Shown here piece after piece: positions 37,099-46,020 of a stretch of DNA of 64,000 nt. The translations under genes were made by a program, and so were the position numbers. The notes below the pieces were generated by a model that did no database searches, had not been told where the DNA came from, and saw only the letters and a program-made list of their open reading frames with translations. Source of the DNA: Dyadobacter sp. UC 10 (GTDB taxonomy: Bacteria; Bacteroidota; Bacteroidia; Cytophagales; Spirosomataceae); NCBI RefSeq assembly GCF_008369915.1, contig NZ_VSRN01000001.1:2078001-2142000 (forward strand), written 5' to 3'. Numbering within the stretch: position 1 is the first letter of the stretch; every line of letters starts with the position of its first letter.

Positions 37099-37869
37099 CT
37101 AAACCAGATAGAAGAAGGTAAATACAAACACCCAAACCAAATCCACAAAGTGCCAGTAGAGACCTACTTTTTCGACCATCTCATAGCTTCCTCTTTTATC
37201 GTAAAAACCGGTAGCAGCTCGGAAGAATATTAATATGTTCAGGATAACACCACTAAAAACGTGCGTACCGTGAAAACCTGTAATGAAAAAGAAGAAATCG
37301 GCAAAGGCTGGCGGACCGTACTGATTCTCAGTCAGATTAGCTCCAAAAATTGTTTTCTCGATCCATTCACCGTTCTCCATTACTTTCATAACGCTTCCTG
37401 TGTCGGTTCCGTGGATAAAGTGGGACCATTCCCAAGCCTGGCAGCCCAGAAATGTAAATCCACCCAGGATTGTCCAAAGCATGTATTTCTCCACATTCGC
37501 TCTATCCATACGGTGACCGGCTTCCACTGCAAGTACCATTGTAACACTACTTGCGATCAGAATGAAAGTCATAATTCCTACGAAAACCAGCGGCAAGGAA
37601 ATTCCGTGCAAAAAAGGAACCGCCTCATATACCCTTTCAGGTACTGGCCAATATAGGTTTGAAAAGGTGAAATTTTCCCTATCTCCGGTAAAAGCAGGAA
37701 AACTGAACCGGGCTGTACCGTACGCCACCAATAGGGCGGAGAAAGTAAAAGTATCGGAGATGAGGAAGAACCACATCATTAGTTTTCCGTAACTCGCTTT
37801 CATGGGCTCTATTCCCCCCAACCACATTTTGGGTTCCACAGCACCAGGTGTTGTTACATTTGCAGCCAT
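37099..37869 (-). CDS. cytochrome c oxidase subunit III (longer copy)
   Basis: A 256-residue subunit III with about six to seven spans. Typical features are the N-terminal KLMMWFFLISDTFTFSALLVAY, the GFHGTHVFSGVILN segment and the C-terminal LYWHFVDLVWVFVFTFFYL. Subunit III supports proton uptake and oxygen entry in heme-copper oxidases. It follows a second, shorter subunit III-like gene by 15 bases; such tandem pairs are common in Bacteroidota oxidase clusters. Confidence 0.93.
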   Translation of the reverse strand: MAANVTTPGAVEPKMWLGGIEPMKASYGKLMMWFFLISDTFTFSALLVAYGTARFSFPAFTGDRENFTFSNLYWPVPERVYEAVPFLHGISLPLVFVGIMTFILIASSVTMVLAVEAGHRMDRANVEKYMLWTILGGFTFLGCQAWEWSHFIHGTDTGSVMKVMENGEWIEKTIFGANLTENQYGPPAFADFFFFITGFHGTHVFSGVILNILIFFRAATGFYDKRGSYEMVEKVGLYWHFVDLVWVFVFTFFYLV

Positions 37870-37884
37870 TGGTAAAAGTTATTA

Positions 37885-38472
37885 TTAATTAAAAGTCAAT
37901 AAAAATACAAAAAGGTAAATCCAGAGGATATCTAAAAAATGCCAGTAGGTTGCACAAATCTGAATCCTTCTCAAATTCTTTTTGTGAACCCTTGATTTAA
38001 ATGCCGCAGAAAGTGAAAGCACCAAAACAATCAGGCCTGTAATAATGTGAAAACCGTGCAAACCGGTAAACACGTAAAAAAAAGAACCAGACGGGTTTCC
38101 CACGAAATAAACATTCATGTCAACCAGCATTTTCCATCCTTCAAACTGCATCCAAAGGAAGAGCAGGCCTAGTACAAAAGTAATAGAAATTGCTATTTTC
38201 AATTGTTTGAACTGATCTTTTTTTGCCGCAAAATAAGCCCATTGCATGGCGATACTGCTCATTACCAAGACGCCTGTACTGTACCAAAAGATCTTTGGCA
38301 TTTGGAACTCAAGCCAATTTCCCTCTGCTCTGCGAACAAGATACGCACTTGTCTGAGAAGCAAAAAGCATGATGATCGTTACAAGGAACAACCACAGGAT
38401 GAACTTGATGGGGTCCATCGCCAGCGTGGCCTGTGGCTCTTTTTCTAGTTTATATTGCTGAACGTTTTCCAT
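37885..38472 (-). CDS. cytochrome c oxidase subunit III (shorter, five-span copy)
   Basis: A 195-residue subunit III-type protein with five spans. It lacks the first part of the longer neighbour but keeps FYVFTGLHGFHIITGLIVLV and CATYWHFLDILWIYLFVFLL. It lies 21 bases after ctaB and 15 bases before the longer subunit III gene. Both are probably part of one oxidase, as alternative or paired subunits; sequence alone does not decide this. Confidence 0.9.
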   Translation of the reverse strand: MENVQQYKLEKEPQATLAMDPIKFILWLFLVTIIMLFASQTSAYLVRRAEGNWLEFQMPKIFWYSTGVLVMSSIAMQWAYFAAKKDQFKQLKIAISITFVLGLLFLWMQFEGWKMLVDMNVYFVGNPSGSFFYVFTGLHGFHIITGLIVLVLSLSAAFKSRVHKKNLRRIQICATYWHFLDILWIYLFVFLLTFN

Positions 38473-38493
38473 TTCTCTACAATAATTTCAGTT

Positions 38494-39387
38494 TCACAAT
38501 TTATCCAACAAAAACGCGATCTGAACGATCGGCAGATATATAAATGATCCAAACATTAGCTGCTTTGCTGTCTTGTCTGTGCATGTCCGCATCAAATGGA
38601 ATGTTTGAGCAAGAAAAAGCACCCCAAAAATAGTTGCAATAAATGCAGAATTGATACCAGTCATTCCCAGTTCGTAAGGCAGCCAACCGATTGGCAATAG
38701 GAACAATGTATAAATCATGATCTGCAAAGTAGTGTCGGAATCCTTCAAACCATTGGCGGGCAATAGCTTGAAACCTGCACGCTTGTAGTCCTCATCAAGC
38801 ACCCAGGCAATCGCCCAAAAGTGTGGAAACTGCCAGAAGAACTGTATCGCGAACAGAATCCCAGGTTCCAGTCCGAAATGATTAGTCGCCGCAACCCAGC
38901 CGATCATCGGAGGAAATGCCCCTGGGAATGCGCCTACAAATACTGCTATCGGACCAACCCGCTTCAATGGTGTATAAACGAAGCCGTATAATACCAGCGA
39001 AAGCAGCGCTATCAAACCCGTAGTCAGGTTGAAGAAAAAGACAAAAACCAGGAATGATACTACTCCCAAAAACAAAGCCCAAACAGCTGCCTGTTCAACG
39101 GTAATCCTACCGCTTGGCAAAGGCCTTCCTGCCGTACGCTTCATCAGTTTATCAAAGTCTTTTTCAAGGATTTGATTGATGATATTCGCTGCTCCAGTGA
39201 TTCCTATTGATGCAATTACGAACAAAATCAAATCACCTGCCCTTACATCCCTTGATCCGAGACAGTAGCCCATTGCGCCAGAAAACGCGATCAGCGATGC
39301 CAACCGAAATTTTAACAACTCGAACAAAACGCCCAGCCTCTCCCTTAACTTTTCAATTCCACCAGCGCTTTCTTGTAATGATGTCAT
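38494..39387 (-). CDS. ctaB: protoheme IX farnesyltransferase (heme O synthase)
   Basis: A 297-residue membrane prenyltransferase of the UbiA family that converts heme B to heme O. Both Asp-rich stretches are recognisable: NIINQILEKDFDKLMKRTAGRPLPSG and VLDEDYKRAGFKLLP. About nine spans are visible. It acts just before heme A synthase, which is encoded 31 bases upstream, in making heme A for the aa3 oxidase of the same cluster. Confidence 0.97.
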   Translation of the reverse strand: MTSLQESAGGIEKLRERLGVLFELLKFRLASLIAFSGAMGYCLGSRDVRAGDLILFVIASIGITGAANIINQILEKDFDKLMKRTAGRPLPSGRITVEQAAVWALFLGVVSFLVFVFFFNLTTGLIALLSLVLYGFVYTPLKRVGPIAVFVGAFPGAFPPMIGWVAATNHFGLEPGILFAIQFFWQFPHFWAIAWVLDEDYKRAGFKLLPANGLKDSDTTLQIMIYTLFLLPIGWLPYELGMTGINSAFIATIFGVLFLAQTFHLMRTCTDKTAKQLMFGSFIYLPIVQIAFLLDKL

Positions 39388-39418
39388 TTTAAAAAAATTT
39401 ACCTTAAAACCTGTCCTC

Positions 39419-40429
39419 CTAACTCAGGAGAGTCTTATATCGCAAATAGGTATTTCCATTTACCACCAGCCAGCTCATAAACTGCAATCCAATCAGCAGT
39501 ATCGCCAAAGTCAAATGCATCGGCTGTGCCCAGGCCGGGACACTCAGATAAGCCATCACTAGTCCTGTTACTAATTCGAGTGCCAGTATCAACGCGCAGG
39601 CGACTGCTAGCTTGGCACCAAAAGATTTCTTTGCTTCCACTTTCAAAATCCTCCGCAGCCAAATCAAATTGACTGCCAGTACAATTATTGAAAATGATCT
39701 GTGAATATAGAATCTCAAACCCAACTCTGAAATCCACTCAGCACGTGCACTGTAACCAAGTCGCACAATCACTTCGTCAATAGCCTCTCTTACCTGGGTA
39801 CCAAGCAAAATCTGGAATAAGGACAGCCCCATTACCGTGATTCCCAAAGTGTTCAAAGCACGCTGGTTATCGCGATCCATTCTGAATTTGCCCTCGACAT
39901 AACCAGACCAGGTTAGCAGATATAGCAAAACGAAAACAATAATGATCGCAAAAAGCATGTGCAGTGTAACCACCACCGGCTTCAATTCAAATGAAACCAC
40001 TTTCGCCCCAAGCCAACCTTGAAATCCTACCAGGATAAAGGCTGCGAGGCTCAAATAAAAAATCTGCTTATTTCCCGATTTCAAAAAGGGCAGGGAAGCA
40101 AGCAGAGTCAGAAAAATCATTATCCCGGTAAATGCTCCCAGAAGCCTGTTTACATATTCAATCCAGGTTTTTGTAGCGTTAAACTCTACCTCTCCTTTCA
40201 ATTTAGCCCCGTAAATCTCCTTATAATCAGGAGGTAGTTGCGAAGCCTCTGTCGGCGGAATCCATCTCCCGAAGCACCTGGGCCAGTCCGGACAACCCAT
40301 GCCAGCTCCCGTACTCCTCACTACACCACCCGCTATGATCAGAAAATAAAGTGTAATGACAGTATTTAAGGCCAACCGCCGAAAACGACGGTTGGCCTTA
40401 GAATCAATGTGATGATTTGAACTGGTCAT
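39419..40429 (-). CDS. ctaA: heme A synthase (COX15/CtaA)
   Basis: A 336-residue membrane protein of the COX15/CtaA family that oxidises heme O to heme A. It shows GGVVRSTGAGMGCPDWPRC near the start with its conserved Cys, and His residues in LLGTQVREAID, VTLHMLFAI, FYIHRSFSII and PMHLTLAILL that bind heme. The ATG at 40429 overlaps the end of ctaD by 26 bases. A perfect 12-bp inverted repeat covers codons 10-21, so translation may be coupled to that of ctaD. Confidence 0.96.
   Translation of the reverse strand: MTSSNHHIDSKANRRFRRLALNTVITLYFLIIAGGVVRSTGAGMGCPDWPRCFGRWIPPTEASQLPPDYKEIYGAKLKGEVEFNATKTWIEYVNRLLGAFTGIMIFLTLLASLPFLKSGNKQIFYLSLAAFILVGFQGWLGAKVVSFELKPVVVTLHMLFAIIIVFVLLYLLTWSGYVEGKFRMDRDNQRALNTLGITVMGLSLFQILLGTQVREAIDEVIVRLGYSARAEWISELGLRFYIHRSFSIIVLAVNLIWLRRILKVEAKKSFGAKLAVACALILALELVTGLVMAYLSVPAWAQPMHLTLAILLIGLQFMSWLVVNGNTYLRYKTLLS
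40367..40400 (-). promoter_or_regulatory. strong hairpin at the ctaD stop / ctaA start
   Basis: TAAGGCCAACCG (40367-40378) and CGGTTGGCCTTA (40389-40400) form a 12-bp perfect stem with a 10-base loop. On the minus strand it begins 3 bases after the ctaD stop codon and lies inside the first codons of ctaA. No T-run follows, so it is not an intrinsic terminator. It could protect upstream mRNA or make ctaA translation depend on ctaD translation. Confidence 0.65.
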
Positions 40430-42287
40430 TAAAATTTTGAGACTCTATTGCTTTTTCCAGAGAGATCAGCTCATTTTCATGAGGGAAATTCGATTCAAGC
40501 GTTTGAGAATATGGAATGTTCTGAGGAATGAAATCCTCCTTAGCACCAGGTTTGCTGTAGTCATAAGACCAACGATACACTGCTGGTATCTCACCTTCCC
40601 AGTTTCCGTGACCCGGAACAATCGGTGCAGTCCACTCCAAAGTATTTGAACGCCATGGATTTTGAGGCGATCTTTTTCCTTTGAAAATACTGTAAAAGAA
40701 ATTCCAAAGGAAAATGAACTGAGCAAGGAACGAAAGTATCGCAGCAATAGATATAAACATGTTCATATCCATGTACTTATGCGTGAAGTCGTAGCTGGTA
40801 AACTGATAGTAACGACGCGGGAAGCCAGCTATACCCACATAGTGCATTGGAATAAACACCATGTATATACCTATGAAAGTCAACCAGAAGTGGATTTGGC
40901 CCAAAGTCGTGTTCATCATTCTTCCAAACATCTTAGGGAACCAGTGATAAACGCCTGCAAAAAGTCCAAAAGCCGAAGCAGCACCCATTACCAGGTGAAA
41001 ATGCGCCACTACAAAGTAAGTGTCGTGCAACTGGATATCCAGCGCGCTATTACCCAGAATGATACCTGTTAAACCGCCCGATACGAAGAGAGAAACAAGA
41101 CCGATCGAGAATAGCATACCGGGTGTGAAAATGATATTCCCTTTCCACAACGTTGTAATGTAATTGAAGCCCTTAACAGCCGAAGGAACCGCGATGATCA
41201 GCGTAAGGAACATGAATACCGATCCGAGGAATGGATTCATACCTGTTACGAACATGTGGTGTGCCCAAACGATGAAGGCGAGAAACGCAATACCGAGCAT
41301 GGAAGCGATCATCGCCCTGTAACCAAATATCGGCTTGCGTGCGTTAGTTGCAATTACTTCAGAAGTAATTCCCAGACCAGGAAGCAGTACAATATATACT
41401 TCGGGGTGCCCGAGGAACCAGAATAAGTGCTGAAACAAAATCGGGCTGCCACCTACATTTGGAAGCGCCTCACCGTTGATATAAATATCAGAAAGATAAA
41501 AGCTTGTTCCGAAGTGACGGTCGAAAATCAGAAGCAATACAGATGACAACAGAACCGGGAACGAAATCAGCCCCAGAACGGCCGTGATCAGGAAAGACCA
41601 GATCGTAAGCGGCAATTTGTCGAAAGACATCCCCCTGGTACGCAGGTTAATTACTGTTGTAATATAATTGATCCCTCCTAGAAGTTGAGACACAATGAAA
41701 AATGCCATACTTGCTAACCAGAGCGTCATACCCATTCCCGATCCCGGATGGGCCTGAGGTAGCGCGCTCAAAGGCGGGTAAATAACCCAGCCACCAGCCG
41801 CCGGTCCTGATTGCAGGAAAAGCGAAGCAAACATGATCACACTGGCCAGGAAAAAGAACCAGTAAGAAAGCATGTTCATAAAACCCGATGCCATATCTCT
41901 GGCACCGATCTGCAAGGGAATCAGGAAATTACTAAACGTACCACTTAGCCCGGCAGTCAATACAAAGAACACCATGATGGTTCCATGCATTGTAACTAAT
42001 GCCAGATAGAAGTTAGGATCCAGCTTTCCTGAATCGCTAATCCAACCGCCTAACACTGGTTTAAGCCAAGATAAGTTAGAATCGGGTAAGCCAAGCTGGA
42101 TACGGAATATCACAGACATTGTAATACCAATTACTGCCCAAAGGATACCAGTAATTAAATATTGCTTCGCTATGACCTTATGGTCTTCGCAAAATATATA
42201 CTTCTGCCAAAAGTTTTGTGCTTCATGGTGGTGTTCATGCTCCTCTGAGTGATGGTGAGCTGTTTCCAATCCTTCAATAGCTGACAT
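40404..42287 (-). CDS. ctaD: cytochrome c oxidase subunit I
   Basis: The 627-residue catalytic subunit with 12 spans. The CuB/heme a3 site is clear in WFLGHPEVYIVLLPG (His-Tyr pair) and WAHHMFVTG (two CuB histidines). The heme ligands appear in MHGTIMVFF and DTYFVVAHFHLVMG. The N-terminus carries a His-rich stretch at residues 11-22 (seven His), which is not part of the catalytic core. It is flanked by ctaC (27 bases) and ctaA (26-base overlap). Confidence 0.98.
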   Translation of the reverse strand: MSAIEGLETAHHHSEEHEHHHEAQNFWQKYIFCEDHKVIAKQYLITGILWAVIGITMSVIFRIQLGLPDSNLSWLKPVLGGWISDSGKLDPNFYLALVTMHGTIMVFFVLTAGLSGTFSNFLIPLQIGARDMASGFMNMLSYWFFFLASVIMFASLFLQSGPAAGGWVIYPPLSALPQAHPGSGMGMTLWLASMAFFIVSQLLGGINYITTVINLRTRGMSFDKLPLTIWSFLITAVLGLISFPVLLSSVLLLIFDRHFGTSFYLSDIYINGEALPNVGGSPILFQHLFWFLGHPEVYIVLLPGLGITSEVIATNARKPIFGYRAMIASMLGIAFLAFIVWAHHMFVTGMNPFLGSVFMFLTLIIAVPSAVKGFNYITTLWKGNIIFTPGMLFSIGLVSLFVSGGLTGIILGNSALDIQLHDTYFVVAHFHLVMGAASAFGLFAGVYHWFPKMFGRMMNTTLGQIHFWLTFIGIYMVFIPMHYVGIAGFPRRYYQFTSYDFTHKYMDMNMFISIAAILSFLAQFIFLWNFFYSIFKGKRSPQNPWRSNTLEWTAPIVPGHGNWEGEIPAVYRWSYDYSKPGAKEDFIPQNIPYSQTLESNFPHENELISLEKAIESQNFNDQFKSSH

Positions 42288-42314
42288 ATACTTTTAATGT
42301 ATTTAAATTAGTAA

Positions 42315-43415
42315 TTAGCGTAGACTAGTGCTTGCCCCAACTCCACCTCCCGAGGTGCTGTCAGCAGGTGCCGCTGCTTCCGCAGGCACATACTTCATAG
42401 CTTTTGCTTTTAGATTTTCAGGAACCTTCGCAAGATATTCGGGATAAGTTTGCAGGAACGTAGACTGTTCTGCACACCATTTTTTGTAAGATGCTTCGTC
42501 CTCAACCACCAGGCGCATTTTCATAGAAAAATGTCCTTGTCCGCAAATCTCCGTACATGCAATTTCGTAGTCAAACTTCGGATTGCCGGTTTCAGCACGC
42601 ATATCTGCCGTTGTTTTATCCGCAACGAACCAAAATTTGGTAGGCATCCCCGGAACCGCATCCATCTTTACTCTCATATGAGGAATAAATACGCTGTGCA
42701 AAACATCACGTGCGCGGATTTTTAACAACACAGGTCTGTTCACAGGAATGTGCATTTCACTTGGATTTGTAAAGTCATCAAATGAGTTTTCGTCCGACAA
42801 GTCTATTCCAACTTCGTTTTGCGCATCAATCAGTTTGAAGTTATAGTTCCCAAGTTTGTTATCACTAACACCTGAATACCGTGCTATCCAGTTGAATTGC
42901 TTCCCGGTAATCTCGATTACCTCCGCATCTCTTGGCGCATCAGAAGTAATATCTGACCACGCTTTCCAACCAGTAAATACCAATAATGCCATCACAACGG
43001 CTGGTACAATAGTCCAAATTAATTCAAGTCTGTGATTTTCAGGGTAGAAAGTGGCGCGGTGATTTCTCTTATGCTGATATTTCCATGCGAAATAAAATAT
43101 AAGAAAATTAACCAGGATAAATGGGATGGTCAGGATTCCCATAGAGAACCAAAACAGGTCGTCGGTACGTCGTCCGTGAATAGATGACGCTTCGGGAAGG
43201 AAAAACTCACGAGCGTGAAGGTAAGACCAGGTAATTGAGATTGCGCCGAATATAAGTATTACAATAAACAGCGCCCCATTTACTTTATTTCCTGAAGTAT
43301 CAACTTCTGTCGAATCTGTCTTATTAATACCCTTGATGACATTTTGCAGTCTGGCGATGACTACACCGACAAGAACAACAAATACAAGAGCAACTAACGC
43401 GATAATGATATACAT
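42315..43415 (-). CDS. ctaC: cytochrome c oxidase subunit II
   Basis: A 366-residue subunit II with an N-terminal span, two further spans (about 60-80 and 100-125) and a periplasmic cupredoxin domain. The CuA site is intact in CTEICGQGHFSMKM (two Cys, Glu, His, Met) with a further ligand His in VLHSVFIPHM. No cytochrome c domain is fused. I chose the ATG at 43415 (MYIIIALVALVF); the frame opens with a TTG only 21 bases earlier, next to the actF stop. Confidence 0.97.
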   Translation of the reverse strand: MYIIIALVALVFVVLVGVVIARLQNVIKGINKTDSTEVDTSGNKVNGALFIVILIFGAISITWSYLHAREFFLPEASSIHGRRTDDLFWFSMGILTIPFILVNFLIFYFAWKYQHKRNHRATFYPENHRLELIWTIVPAVVMALLVFTGWKAWSDITSDAPRDAEVIEITGKQFNWIARYSGVSDNKLGNYNFKLIDAQNEVGIDLSDENSFDDFTNPSEMHIPVNRPVLLKIRARDVLHSVFIPHMRVKMDAVPGMPTKFWFVADKTTADMRAETGNPKFDYEIACTEICGQGHFSMKMRLVVEDEASYKKWCAEQSTFLQTYPEYLAKVPENLKAKAMKYVPAEAAAPADSTSGGGVGASTSLR

Positions 43416-43436
43416 GATAATAGACTGGTTTTGCAA

Positions 43437-44801
43437 TTAGGCAATATCGTGATGCAGTGATTCCTCCAACATGGGGTGATTTCTCGGGATCAAATTCGCC
43501 TTTTCTAATTGAGATGCTATTGAGTAGGCAAATGCACATAGAAACAAGAGAAAGAATCCCCATTCCAACGCTCCAAGTTCTGCTCCCGCTCCAACCGCGC
43601 CGGGCATAACATTAGTGTAAAAATCTATATAGTGACCAATAATAACGCTCCAGCATGCCACCTTCAAAATTGAGTGGGTGTATTTTGCGTCACGGGTCAT
43701 CAAAACAAGGAATGGAAAAAAGAAATTCAGGAACAATGAAATGAAGAATGGCGCTTTATAAAATCCACCGTGACCTCTGAAACGCTCAATGAAATAAATC
43801 GTTTCCTCGGGAAGGTTAGCGTAGTAAATCAATAAGAATTGAGCAAACCATACGTAAGTCCAAAAAATACTGAAAGCAAAAACGAACTTACCGAGATCCC
43901 TTAGATGGCTAGAGTTAACAGCCCTTAAATATCCCCGTTCTCTCAACATTACCACCGTTAAGGTAATGACCGCCAGTCCAGCTACATGCCAGCTTGCCAA
44001 TGTGTACCAGCCAAACATTGTGCTAAACCAGTGCGTGTCAATCGACATTACGAAATCCCAGGCAGAAGTCGATGAAGTTACGCCGAATACAACCAGAAAT
44101 GCTGTACCAAAGCGGATGGATTTTTCATAAAATTCAGTCCCGCCAATTTCGTCTTCTTTTAGCGATAAATTTCGGATTACCTTCCACAACCAGTACCAGA
44201 CGCCAAAATATATAACGAGTCTGGCAACAAAGAAAGGTGTATTCAGGTAGCCTCTTTTACCAGCAATGATCTTATCATATTCTGGTCCTCCAACCTCATA
44301 CAAACCCTCATGTGTCCAGTGAAAAAGATCATGTCCGCCGAAAAAGAATGTAAGCAGCATTACCACACCAGTAACAGGTAAAAATGCTGGCATGGCCTCA
44401 GGAATTCTTTTAAAAACCGTCGCCCAGCCCGCCTGTGCCAGATAGTTGTAAGAAATGAAGAACATTCCTACCACCGACATTCCAGTAAAATACACACCAT
44501 TCACCCAAAGATTAGCCCAGATCCTTGCTACCCAGCTTTTAGCGTGATGTCCGGCTTCCGCAGTTGCAGCAGCAGCTTCATGACCAGAAGCGCCATGCTC
44601 ACCGGCAGCGTGACCTACTGCCGCAGCAGCATGTTCGGCTCCATGAGCAGCTGCCTCATGACCGCCGCCAGTAGCTGCCAGGTAGGCCCCTAAAGCTATT
44701 AGGGCCAATCCTACACCACCGCCTATAAGTAAATTCCTTTTAGCTTCCGATGTAAATTCAAACCGTTCTTCAATAGAAGGAATCGAATGTGCTGATGCCA
44801 T
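43437..44801 (-). CDS. actF: alternative complex III subunit ActF
   Basis: A 454-residue membrane subunit of the quinol:cytochrome c oxidoreductase (alternative complex III), related to ActC/NrfD, with about ten spans. It probably forms a quinol-interacting or structural membrane subunit. Between the first and second spans there is an Ala/Gly/His-rich insert at about residues 45-88 with eight His. The core regions (HDLFHWTHEGLYEVGGPEYD, WAQ- and FFPF-containing spans) are present. It is 34 bases after actE and 21 bases before ctaC. Confidence 0.92.
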   Translation of the reverse strand: MASAHSIPSIEERFEFTSEAKRNLLIGGGVGLALIALGAYLAATGGGHEAAAHGAEHAAAAVGHAAGEHGASGHEAAAATAEAGHHAKSWVARIWANLWVNGVYFTGMSVVGMFFISYNYLAQAGWATVFKRIPEAMPAFLPVTGVVMLLTFFFGGHDLFHWTHEGLYEVGGPEYDKIIAGKRGYLNTPFFVARLVIYFGVWYWLWKVIRNLSLKEDEIGGTEFYEKSIRFGTAFLVVFGVTSSTSAWDFVMSIDTHWFSTMFGWYTLASWHVAGLAVITLTVVMLRERGYLRAVNSSHLRDLGKFVFAFSIFWTYVWFAQFLLIYYANLPEETIYFIERFRGHGGFYKAPFFISLFLNFFFPFLVLMTRDAKYTHSILKVACWSVIIGHYIDFYTNVMPGAVGAGAELGALEWGFFLLFLCAFAYSIASQLEKANLIPRNHPMLEESLHHDIA

Positions 44802-44835
44802 TATTTATTTTTATTTCTCCGTTATCAAAAATATA

Positions 44836-45459
44836 TTACGCCCCTTTCTGCAGCTTTTGCACGTAGTGCACTATTTTCCAGCGTTCCGCAGGGTCGATTT
44901 GCGAACCATGAGGCCACATACGAGCTTTACCATAGGTAATTACATGGAAAATATGACCTTCATTCAAATTCTTATATGCGTCACTGGCATAATTAGGGAT
45001 ACCCTTATACATCGTCCCAACCTTACCGTCACCAGCGCCGGTAGCACCATGGCAATGCTGGCAATATCTTTCGTATAGGATCTTCCCTTCCGCCAGCGAA
45101 ACCTCATTTAATGGAATTGGATTTTTCAAAACCTTCTCTGCGATCGCGATACTGTCGGCAGGAATATTATATACCATTAAATCCACCTTCGCAGAATCTG
45201 CCTCACCGAATGAAGTTTGATAGTTTCTCCTTGCTACAGTACCTGCAACCGGTAGTCGCATTGTTAATCCCATTGGATTAATCGGATTCGCTTTTTCCTG
45301 CTTATACGGTTCGTATCCTACTGGCAGGTACATATTCGGTGCATATTCCTTTCCTGGATCACTGGGATCTTTCTTGCACCCCGAGGCCACTATCAAAACG
45401 ATAGCACTGATCAACATACCCTTATGTAAACTCTTGAATTTCATCGTCTCAAACTTCAT
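44836..45459 (-). CDS. actE: alternative complex III monoheme cytochrome c, ActE
   Basis: A 207-residue predicted lipoprotein (lipobox VASGC, C28) carrying one c-type heme site, CQHCH, and a distal Met-containing stretch (ARMWPHGS). It would accept electrons from ActB/ActA and pass them towards the oxidase. Its ATG overlaps the actD stop codon by one base, so translation is likely coupled. Confidence 0.93.
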   Translation of the reverse strand: MKFETMKFKSLHKGMLISAIVLIVASGCKKDPSDPGKEYAPNMYLPVGYEPYKQEKANPINPMGLTMRLPVAGTVARRNYQTSFGEADSAKVDLMVYNIPADSIAIAEKVLKNPIPLNEVSLAEGKILYERYCQHCHGATGAGDGKVGTMYKGIPNYASDAYKNLNEGHIFHVITYGKARMWPHGSQIDPAERWKIVHYVQKLQKGA

Positions 45460-45989
45460 TAAAATTGCTTGATGTTGACTTCCTCAGCACCACTGTCTTT
45501 CAAAGCTCTTGATATCTCATCCACGCTCATTGAATTTCTTCCTAAATCAATGGCCATCACAAACTTGTTATCTGTTGAGCGTACATCAAACCGGGGATGA
45601 AAGTGGGTACCTGGTCCCAGGCCATTCGAAATGAAGAATGTAATTACCATTCCGAAAGCTGTAAAAAGTACTGTGAGCTCAAATGTGATAGGAATATATG
45701 CAGGCAAAGAAATTGGGTCCTTTCCACCAATGATCATTGGCCAGTCTATTCCCATTGTCCAGATCATCAAGGTTAACGCTACGCAGCAACCTGTCACACC
45801 GAACATAAATGCTGCAATTCCAATCCTGGTTCTGGGGTGCCCCAATGCTTCATCCATGCCATGGATCGGGAACGGAGAATAAACCTCTTTAATCTTCACG
45901 CCAGCTTTTCTAAGTCTGGGAACTGCATGAAGCACAGTATCGTCATCGTCATAAACTCCAACCAAATATTTACCAGATAATTCTGCCAT
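45459..45989 (-). CDS. actD: alternative complex III subunit ActD (DUF3341)
   Basis: A 176-residue DUF3341 membrane protein with two spans (about 60-82 and 97-120) and the family start KYLVGVYDDDDTVLHAVPRLRKAG. It is a conserved structural subunit of alternative complex III. It lies between actC and actE in the standard order. Confidence 0.93.
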   Translation of the reverse strand: MAELSGKYLVGVYDDDDTVLHAVPRLRKAGVKIKEVYSPFPIHGMDEALGHPRTRIGIAAFMFGVTGCCVALTLMIWTMGIDWPMIIGGKDPISLPAYIPITFELTVLFTAFGMVITFFISNGLGPGTHFHPRFDVRSTDNKFVMAIDLGRNSMSVDEISRALKDSGAEEVNIKQF

Positions 45990-46020
45990 ACTATTACTAA
46001 TTATTAAATATCAGATATCC

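Noticed and set aside
40367..40400. Intrinsic terminator after ctaD
   Set aside because: No T-run follows and the stem lies within ctaA coding sequence.
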